Assembly (NCBI GenBank): GCA_003427395.1
Contig: BFEA01000570.1
Coordinates: forward strand, 691,866-721,570
Reading direction: 5' to 3'
Source of the DNA: Chara braunii
Taxonomy: Eukaryota; Streptophyta; Charophyceae; Charales; Characeae
DNA: 29,705 nucleotides
The notes under the pieces were generated by a model. That model saw only the letters and a program-made list of their open reading frames with translations. It had not been told where the DNA came from and did no database searches. The translations under genes were made by a program, and so were the position numbers. The stretch's first letter is position 1. Each line of letters opens with the position of its first letter. This document shows positions 18,048 to 27,462 of the stretch, piece after piece.

Positions 18048-18273
18048 TTGCATATGACAGGATTACAGAGGATGGGATCCAAAACAGCACGAGCCGGCAT
18101 GCATCACGGAGATCTTGACACTGATGTTGTCGCCAACTCATACCCCAGCTCAGTTTTCTCTGCTGATCTAAGTTTCTCCTCTTCCTGCTTCTTCATCTCC
18201 TCTCACTTCCTTTGTTCGAGGTTTCATGCAATCAGGAGATCGCATAGTTTTGGAACCCCCTGCGCGTCACATA
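18048..18273. other. Unassigned 226 bp between purine tract and 3' LTR homology
   Basis: No coding region. It has no match upstream of 6651, where the corresponding part of a complete 5' LTR would be. It either belongs to the LTR (5' copy truncated) or is extra non-coding sequence. The end is part of a 16-bp palindrome. Confidence 0.6.
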
Positions 18274-18280
18274 TGTGACG
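18265..18280. repeat. Perfect 16-bp palindrome at the LTR homology edge
   Basis: CGTCACATATGTGACG equals its own reverse complement. The LTR homology starts at the TG at 18274, two bases right of the centre, so the LTR's first seven bases (TGTGACG) and the preceding CGTCACA mirror each other around TA. Confidence 0.95.
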
Positions 18281-20900
18281 AACCACTTGCCGACCCAGTG
18301 CTATCTTTCGTACCCCTTGACTCGATTCCTTCTTTTGTATCATAATGACCCAACAAAGTCCCCGTCACTTTCCTTGATTTCAGGTGCCTTGTTTGGGCGC
18401 CCATTTTTCGGAGGTTCTATTGATTCTTGGAATTCTGCTTTTTGTAATTCGGTAAATGCATGGAAAATTGCATGCGCCTTAGTCAGCGCACTAGGAATCG
18501 GGCTCGACAGTTAGGAATTCCGGAATAAGCGGAACCCGACGTGTCTTTTTTTTGTGCATGAATATTCTCGGTCACGTCGGAGAAAACTCTAGGAATTTTG
18601 TGAGAATACGGATAGGCATAGGACTTTTTTTTCCCGCTTCGACTTTCACACGCGGATATGGTGATTTCAATTTTTGAATTGGTTTAGGACATAGGCAAGC
18701 TGTAACTGTTTTGGTGCCTTTTTCTCTTGTTGTCAGCGCCGCGCATACGAGCTTCCTCCTCCTTATTTCCCACGTCATTCTCCCCTGTGCTCTCTTCTCT
18801 CTCCCTTCCCCTTCCTCTTTTTCCCCTATCGCAACTATTTTCCCTCTCTCTATTCTTTGCGCACCTGTTTTCATTTCTTGATCATCTGAATCTTGGACCC
18901 GTCTCGCGCTGCTTCTCGCGCTCTTTCCTTCTCGCCCTTCAACCTTGGCTCACGAAACCCGATCGATCCTTCGATTACCCCCGCTCACCAATCAGACGCG
19001 TTGAGTAAGAGGATCTTCCTATTGCGCGGCGAATCTGATTGGTTGAACATTGGGTTCCGAAGGATCAACATGGCTTCCCTCGAGCGCCCCCCGCTGAATC
19101 TTCTCCTCCTACACAACAGCTATTTCGTCAAAACGGACATATTATATTTTTTGAACGAAATCAAAACTGATTTTTTTTGCCAAAATCCGGTCGGAATTTT
19201 TTGTTCTTGGGGGTCCGGCGTTCCCAAAACGCCAGACCCCCCTGGTCTATGGTTGAGACCAGATACAAAAAAAAAAATAAAAAAAATTGTATCTGGTCTC
19301 AACCATAGACCAGGGGGGTCCCCAGGATAAAAAAATTCCGACGGATTTTGGCAAAAAAAGTCATTTTTGATTTCATTCAAAAAATATAATATGTCCGTTT
19401 TGACGAAATGGCTGTTACACCTCGATTTCCCCTCCGCCTTCTCTTCTTTCTGCCTTCCTTCTCGCAACTATAATTCCGCAAGCGCGCCCGCAAATCTCTC
19501 TTACGTTTTCAACTCGCAAGCCAGCTTCCGGGAAACAGTGGCTAGGTGATGCGTTTGGTGCGAGTCGAAAAGTCCTGACGGGCTAACTGTAGGCTGTCCA
19601 ACTGCGCGCTTGATCGCCACGACGGACTGCGGGATCCGGGCGAGCCGAGTCGAGCTTGCGTTAGCGGGGTGACGATCGCAGCGACGAAAGTTAGCATGCG
19701 ACGACCGGGATAGTCGGTGCGGGTAAGAGGATCAGTAATTGGAGTTGAGTGGATGATTGGCCCGAGGCCATATTAGAATTTCACGGAGAATGCACCTTCA
19801 CTGTTGTGGATCATTTTCCTTTGGTGTGAGTTCACGGCTGCGAAGCCGAACATTCTCTTTTCGGATCCCAGTGTCTCCTGTCTCGACATTTCTCGTCCAT
19901 CTCTCCCCTTTCTCTCTTTGATCTGAATGACGATGTGGTATGAGTTTCTCTCCTAAGAACAGAAGTGAATCCTTGTGATTTCCTGCGCAAAAGAACTTCT
20001 TCTGAAACTCTTCCTTTAGTTTCCTGGGTAATCCCTAGATGCCAAGGAACTCAATCATCTTGTCTTGTGAACGGTGGATGCATGTGTACTATCCCCCGAT
20101 TTGTTTCTGATTTATGGAGGGAGTTGATGCACCATTGTCATTTTCGCACCTTCCACAGTGGATGTATGCATAAAAAAAAAAATGTTTGTATGTGAATTTT
20201 ATTTTGGTTAGACCTAGAGCTCGACGGGATCTTGTTCGAGAATGCAAGAGTGTTTAGATCTGGCGTTCTGAATGCATTCCGCATGCCATCTGCAGCCAGT
20301 CTATGGGGCAGCCTCAAAAGAGCAAGGCGCCTTGGATTTACGTCGATCTAGCCTACTGAACTTGAGTCGCGGGTTGGTCCCTCGAAACTCCAACCCGATT
20401 ACTGCATGGTTGTACGAGCTCTGTAAAATGCTTCGCTCGTGTCGAAAGGAAGGAAAATATTAGTTGGTTTTTACGATTGTGACGTCTCGGTTTTTTTTCA
20501 AACTCATTTCAATTGATTGACATGTGGACTGACGGGCGCACCTCGATTGGGCGCCTGCCTCCCGTGTCTCCCACGCCAACGCGCCCCTTCCCTTACAACG
20601 AGGAACGAACACGTGTTTGCGAGTGCGACACACGAGAAGCTGTCGCACGGATCGGTGGACGATATTACTTCCCTCTCGAAAATCGTTGTTCTGGATTCGT
20701 GGAAGAGGGTTTTGTCATTGTCAATACGCACTTCCCGCCTTACTCAGTATTGTTGTTATTTAACGAGCTGATCGTAATTCCGTAGGCGGCAGTGGCACCC
20801 CATTGGCCTCAAACCCTTTGCACTGAGTGCCAGCGTTTCAACCGCTACGAATCAAAGGGCTTCCACTACCGAATACGGAGTGAAGACGAGCACAAGGAAA
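18274..20900 (+). repeat. 3' LTR, right end truncated
   Basis: Matches 6651-9003 from TGTGACGAACCACTT through GAGCACAAGGAAA, then stops abruptly. About 380 bp present between 9004 and the PBS in the 5' copy are missing here. It carries the fold-back insertion (19115-19416) and lacks 21 bp between CATCTGC repeats. Without the insertion and its duplicated 4 bp, the copy is about 2321 bp, against 2353 bp in the 5' copy. The paired CCAAT boxes and a weakened TATA motif (TATAATT, about 19469) are kept on opposite sides of the insertion. Confidence 0.9.
19115..19416. mobile_element. 302-bp fold-back (MITE-like) insertion in the 3' LTR
   Basis: Ends AACAGCTATTTCGTCAAAAC and its near-perfect mirror GTTTTGACGAAATGGCTGTT. 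The inverted arms cover almost the whole element around an A-rich centre (about 19266-19287), including paired TATCTGGTCTCAACCATAGA segments. It is flanked by ACAC at 19111-19114 and 19417-19420; the 5' LTR has a single ACAC at the same place (CTCCTACACCTCG), so insertion with a 4-bp target duplication is shown directly. The left arm has an extra ~30-bp hairpin (around GGCGTTCCCAAAACGCC) that the right arm lacks. No coding capacity, so a non-autonomous element. The superfamily is not assigned. Confidence 0.95.
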
Positions 20901-20990
20901 CAAGAGAGATGGTTAATGAGAGCCTTATTTTTCTTCGAATATATAGCGAAATGCCTGTTATATATGGTACACCGACACTAAAGTCACAAT
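20901..20990. other. Junction between truncated LTR and satellite
   Basis: About 90 bp of sequence matching neither the 5' LTR nor the satellite consensus. AT-rich (TTCGAATATATAGC, GTTATATATGG). The satellite begins as a diverged partial unit near 20991 (TTTTCAGGGTTTTACACTTCGGTGTTT). Confidence 0.7.
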
Positions 20991-23900
20991 TTTCAGGGTT
21001 TTACACTTCGGTGTTTTACTTAGTGTATTTTCTACTCATACATTATTATATCCCGATTCGCTTTCGGTGTTTCGGTACCGAAAACGCACTTCGGGATTTC
21101 AGTGTTTGACTTAGTCTATTTTCTACATCTTGATCATTATATCCCGATGCGCTTTCGGTGCTTCGGTACCGAAAACGCACTTCCGGATTTCGATATTTTA
21201 GTTAGTGTATTTTCTACTCATACATTATTATATCCCGATGCGCTTTCGGTATTTCGGTACCGAAAACGCACTTCGGCGTTTCAATGTTTGACTTAATCTA
21301 TTTTCTACATCTTCGTCATTGTATCCCGATGCGTTTTCAGTGTTTCGGTACCGAAAACGCACTTCGGGATTTCGGTGTTTGACTTAGTGTATTTTCTACT
21401 CATACATTATTATATCCTTATGCGCTTTCGGTGTTTCAGTACCGAAAATACACTTCGGGATTTCGGTGTTTTACTTAGTGTGTTTTTTACTCATACATTA
21501 TTATATCCTGATGCGTTTTCGATGTTTCGGTACCGAAAACGCACTTCGGGATTTCGGTGTTTGACTTAGTCTATTTTCTACATCTTGATCATTATATCCA
21601 GATGCGCTTTCGGTGCTTCGGTACCGAAAACGCACTTCGGGATTTCGGTGTTTTACTTAGTGTATTTTCTACTCATACATTATTATATCCCGATGCGCTT
21701 TCGGTGTTTCGGTAACGAAAACGCACTTCGGGATTTCGGTGTTTGACTTTGTCTATTTTCTACATCTTGATCATTATATTCCGATGCATTTTCGGTGTTT
21801 CAGTACCGAAAACACACTTTGGGATTTCAGTGTTTTACTTAGTGTATTTTCTACTCATACATTATTATATCCCGATGTGTTCTCGGTGTTTCGATACCGA
21901 AAACACACTTCAGGATATTTGTGTTTCACTTAACTTATTTTCTACTCATACATTATTATATCCCGATTCGCTTTCGGTGTTTCAGTACCGAAAACGCACT
22001 TCGGGATTTCGGTGTTTTACTTGGTCTATTTTCTACTTCTTGATCATTATATCCCGATGTGTTTTCGGAGTTTCGGTACCGAAAACGCACTTCGGGATTT
22101 TGGTGTTGTAGTAAGTGTATTTTCTACTCATGCATTATTATATCCCTTTGCGCTTTCGGTGCTTCAGTACCGAAAACGTATTTCGGGATTTCGGTGCTTA
22201 ACTTAGTGTATTTTCTACTCATACATTATTATATCCCAATGCGCTTTCGGTGTTTCGGTACCGAAAACGCACTTCGGAATTTCGGTGTTTGACTTATTCT
22301 ATTTTCTACATCTTGATCATTGTATCCCGATGCGTTTTCGGTGTTTCGGTACCGAAAACGCACTTCGAGATCTCGGTGTTTTACTTAGTGTATTTTCTAC
22401 TCATATATTATTATATCCCGATGCGCTTTCGGTGTTTCGGTACCGAAAACACAATTCAGGATTTTAGTGTTTTACTTAGTGTATTTTCTACTCATACATT
22501 ATTATATCCCGATTCGCTTTCAGTGTTTCGGTACCGAAAAACACACTTCAGGATTTCAGTGTTTGACTTAGTTTATTTTCTTCATCTTCATCATTATATC
22601 CCGATGCGCTTTCGATGCTTCGGTACCGAAAACACACTTCGGGATTTTCGGTGTTTTATTAGGGTAGTTTTTACTCATACATTATTATATCCCGAAGAAC
22701 TTTCGGTGTTTCGGTACCGAAAACGGACTTGGAGATTTCGGTGTTTTACTTAGTGTATTTTGTACTCATACATTATTACATCCCGATGCGCTTTCGGTGT
22801 TTCGATACCGAAAACGCACTTTCGGATTTCGGTCTTTGACTTAGTTTATTTTTTACATCTTGATCATTATATCCTGATGCGCTTTCGGTGTTTCGGTACT
22901 GAAAACGCACTTCGGGATTTCAGTGTTTTACTTAGTGTATTTTCTACTCATACATTATTATATCCCTATGCGCTTTCGTAGTTTCGGTACTGAAAACACA
23001 CTTCGGGATTTCGGTGTGTCACTTAGTGTGTTTTCTTCTCATACATTATTATATCCCGATGCGCTTTCGGTGTTTCGGTACCGAAAACGCACTTCGGGAT
23101 TTCGGTGTTTAACTTAGTCTATTTTCTACATCTTGATCATTATATCCCGATGCGCTTTAGGTGCTTCGGTACTGAAAATGCACTTCGGGATTTCGGTGTT
23201 TTACTTAGTGTATTTTCTACTCATACATTATTATATCCCAATGCGCTTTCGGTGTTTCGGTAACGAAAACGCACTTCGGGATATTGGTGTTTGACTTTGC
23301 ATATTTTCTACATCTTGATCATTATATCCCGATGCGTTTTTGGTGTTTCGGTACCGAAAACACACTTTGGGATTTCATTGTTTTACTTAGTGTATTTTCT
23401 ACTCATACATTATTATATCCGATGCGCTATCGGTGTTTCGGTACAGAAAACACACTTCGGGACATCTGTGTTTCACTTATTGTATTTTCTACTCATACAT
23501 TATTATATCCCGATTCGCTTTCGGTGTTTCAGTACCGAAAACGCACTTCAGGATTTCGGTGTTTTACAAAGTTTATTTTCTACTTCTTGATCATTATATC
23601 CCAATGTGTTTTCGGTGTTTCAGTACCGAAAACGCACTTCGGGATTTTGGTGTTTTAGTAAGTGTATTTTCCACTCATACATTATTATATCCCGATGCGC
23701 TTTCGGTGCTTCGGTTACGAAAGCGCACTTCGAGATTTCGGTGTTTCACTTAGTGCATTTTCTACTCATACATTATTATATCCCGATGCGCTTTCGGTGT
23801 TTCGGTACCGAAAATGCACTTCGGGATTTCGGTGTTTTACTTAGTGTATTTTCTAATCATACATTAGTATATCCCTATGCGCTTTCGGTGTTTCGGTACT

Positions 23901-26661
23901 GAAAATACACTTCGGGATTTCGGTGTTTTACTTACTGTGTTTTGTACTCATACATTATTATATCCCGATGCGCTTTCGGTGTTTCGGTACCGAAAACGCA
24001 CTTTGGGATTTCGGTGTTTGACTTAGTCTGTTTTCTACATCTTGATCATTATATCCCGATGCGCTTTCGGTGCTTCGGTACCGAAAATGCACTTCGGGAT
24101 TTCGGTGTTTTACTTAGTGTATTTTCTAACTATATATTATTACATCCCGATGCGCTTTCGGTGTTTTGGTAACGAAAACGCACTTCGGGATATTGGTGTT
24201 TGACTTTGTCTATTTTTTACATCTTGATCATTATATCCCGATGTGTTTTTGGTGTTTCGCTACCGAAAACACACTTTGGGATTTTAGTGTTTTACTTGGT
24301 GTATTTTCTACTCATACATTATTATATCTCGATGCGCTTTCGGTGTTTCAGTAGTGAAAACACACTTCGGGATATCTGTGTTTTACCTAGTGTATTTTCT
24401 ACTCATACACTACTATATCCCGATTCGCTTTCGGTGTTTCAGTACCGAAAACGCACTTCAGGATTTCGGTGTTTTACGAAGTCTATTTTCTACTTCGTGA
24501 TCATTACATCCCGATGTGTTTTCGGTGTTTCGGTACCGAAAACGCACTGCGGGATTTTGGTGCTTTAGTAAGTGTATTTTCCATTCATACATTATTATAT
24601 CCCGATGCGCTTTCGGTGCTTCGGTTACGAAAACGCACTTCGGGATTTCGGTGTTTTACTTAGTGTATTTTCTACTCATACATTATTATATCCCGATGCG
24701 CTTTCAGTGTTTCTGTACCGAAAATGCACTTCGGGATTTCGGTGTTTTAATTATCTATTTTGTACTCATACATTATTTTATCCCTATGCGCTTTCGGTGT
24801 TTCTGTACTGAAAATACACTTCGGGATTTTGGTGTTTTACTTAGTGTGTTTTCTACTCATACATTATTATATCTCGATGCGCTTTCGGTGTTCCGGTACC
24901 GAAAACACACTTCGGGATTTTGGTGTTTGACTTAGTGTATTTTCTACATCTTTATCATGATATCCGGATGCGCTTTCAGTGCTTCGGTACCGAAAACGCA
25001 CTTCGGGATTTCAGTGTTTTACTTAATGTATTTTCTACTCATACATTATTATATGCCGATGCGTTTTCGGTGTTTCAGTAACGAAAACGCACTTCGGGAT
25101 TTCGGTGTTTGACCTAATCTATTTTTTGCATCTTGGTTATTATATTCGATGCGTTTTCGTTGTTTCGGTACCGAAAACACACTTTGGGATTTCAGTATTT
25201 TACTTAGTGTATTTTCTACTCATACAGTATTATATCCCGATGCGCTCTCGGTGTTTCGGTACCGAAAACACACTTCGGGATATTTGTGTTTCACGTAGTG
25301 TATTTTTTACTCTACATTATTATATCCCGATTCGCTTTCGATGTTTCAGTACCGAAAACGCACTTCGGGATTTCGGTGTTTTACTTGGTTTATTTTCTAC
25401 TTCTTCATCATTATATCCCGATGTGTTTTCGGAGTTTCGATCCTGAAAACGCGCTTCGGGATTTTGGTGTTTTAGTAAGTGTATTTTCTACTCATACATT
25501 ATTATATCCCTTTGCGCTTTTGGTGCTTCGGTACCGAAAACGTATTTCGGGATTTCGGTGTTTCACTTAGTGTATTTTCTACTCATACATTATTATATCC
25601 CGATGCGTTTTCGTTTTTTCGGTACCGATAACGCACTTCGGGACTTCGGTATTTTACTTGTTTTATTTTCTTCATCTTGATCATTACATCCCGATGCGTT
25701 TTTAATGTTTCGGTACCGAAAACGCACTTCGGGATATTAGTGTTTGACTTTGTCTATTTTCTACATCTTGATCATTTTATCCCGGTGCGTTTTTGATGTT
25801 TCGCTACCGAGAACACACTTTGGGATTTTAGTGTTTTACTTAGTGTATTTTCTACTCATATACTATTATATCCCGATGCGCTTTCGGTGTTTCAGTACTG
25901 AAAACACACTACGGGACATCTGTGTTTTACTTAGTGTATTTTCTACTCATACATTATTATATCCCGATTCGATTTCGGTGTTTCAATTCCGAAAACGCAC
26001 TTAAGGATTTCGGTGTTTTACGAAATTTATTTTTTACTTCGTGATCATTACATCCCGATGTGTTTTCGGGGTTTCGGTACCGAAAACGCACTTCGGGATT
26101 TTGGAGTTTTAGTAAGTGTATTTTCTATTCATACATTATTATATCCCGATGTGCTTTCGGTGCTTCGGTTACGAAAACGCACTTAAGGATTTCGGTGTTT
26201 TACTTAGTGTATTTTTTACTCATACATTATTATATCCCGATGCGCTTTCGGTGTTTCTGTACCGAAAATGCACTTCGGGATTTCGGTGTTTTACTTATCT
26301 ATTTTCTACTCATACATTATTTTATCCCTATGCGCTTTCGGTGTTTCTGTACCGAAAATACTTTTCGGGATTTTGGTGTTTTACTTAGTGTGTTTTCTAC
26401 TCATACATTATTATATCCCGATGCGCTTTCGGTGTTCCGGTACCGAAAACGCACTTCGGGATTTTGGTGTTTGACTTAGTCTATTTTTTACATCTTGATC
26501 ATTATATCCGGATGCGCTTTCAGTGCTTCGGTACCGAAAGCGCACTTCGGGATTTCAGTGTTTTACTTAGTGTATTTTCTACTCATACATTATTATATGC
26601 CGATGCGCTTTCGGTGTTTCGGTAACGAAAACGCACTTCGGGATTTCGGTATTTGACTTAA

Positions 26662-26685
26662 TCTATTTTCTGATCTATTTTCTGC
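26662..26685. repeat. 12-bp slippage duplication within one monomer
   Basis: TCTATTTTCTGA is followed directly by TCTATTTTCTGC. This adds 12 bp to one satellite unit and accounts for the phase shift between marker monomers at 26112 and 27034 (922 bp = 10 x 91 + 12). Confidence 0.85.
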
Positions 26686-27412
26686 CTCTTGATTATTACA
26701 TTCCGATGCGTTTTCGGTGTTTCGGTACCCAAAAACACACTTTGGGATTTAAGTATTTTACTTAGTGTATTTTCTACTTATACATTATTATATCCCGATG
26801 CGCTCTCGGTGTTTCGGTACCGAAAAGACACTTCGGGATATCTGTGTTTCACTCGGTGTATTTTTTACTCATACATTATTATATCCCGATTCGCTTTCGA
26901 TCTTTTAGTACCGAAAACGCACTTCTAGATTTCGGTGTTTTACTTGGTTTATTTTCTACTTCTTCATCATTGTATCCCGATGTGTTTTCGGAGTTTCGAT
27001 ACCGAAAACGCGCTTCGAGATTTTGGTGTTTTAGTAAGTGTATTTTCTACTCATACATTGTTATATCCTTTTGCGCTTTTGGTGCTTCGGTATCGAAAAC
27101 GCACTTCGGGATTTCGGTGTTTGACTTAGTGTATTTTCTACTCGTACATTATTATATCCCGATGCGCTCTCGTTGTTTCGGTACCGAAATCGCACTTTGG
27201 GATTTCGGTGTTTTACTTGTTTTATTTTCTTCATCTTGCTCATTACATCCCGATGCGTTTTCGGTGTTTCGGTACCGAAAACGCACTTTTGGATCTCTGT
27301 GTTTTACTTAGTGTATTTTCTACTCACATATTATTACATCCCGATGCGCTTTCAGTGTTTCGGTACCGAAAACACCCTTCGAGATTTCAGTGTTTTACTT
27401 AGTCTATTTTCT

Positions 27413-27462
27413 ACTCACATATTATTACATCCAGATGNCTCACATATTATTACATCCAGATG
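27413..27462. other. Assembly join inside the satellite (single N, 24-bp duplicated flank)
   Basis: The 24 bases before N27438 (CTCACATATT...CCAGATG) are repeated exactly after it. The distance between marker monomers at 27034 and 27878 is 844 bp = 9 x 91 + 25, so the extra length equals 24 duplicated bases plus the N. This looks like two overlapping contig ends joined without merging, so the monomer count here may be wrong. Confidence 0.88.

Larger units (their letters stand above)
6651..20900 (+). mobile_element. Decayed Ty3/gypsy LTR retrotransposon (~14.2 kb)
   Basis: Two direct repeats (6651-9003 and 18274-20900) flank gag, protease, reverse transcriptase, RNase H and integrase in gypsy order (integrase after RNase H). 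A plant-type initiator-Met PBS lies at 9387 and several further ORFs follow integrase. There is no chromodomain after integrase. The copy is inactive: it has in-frame stops at 10567, 10573, 10813, 12755, 13774 and 14563, frame changes near 10960, 11640 and 13150, and no intact end on the right. No target-site duplication can be found because the 3' LTR is cut by satellite DNA, and the 5' edge may be cut too. An assembly gap of 217 N lies inside pol. Confidence 0.93.
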
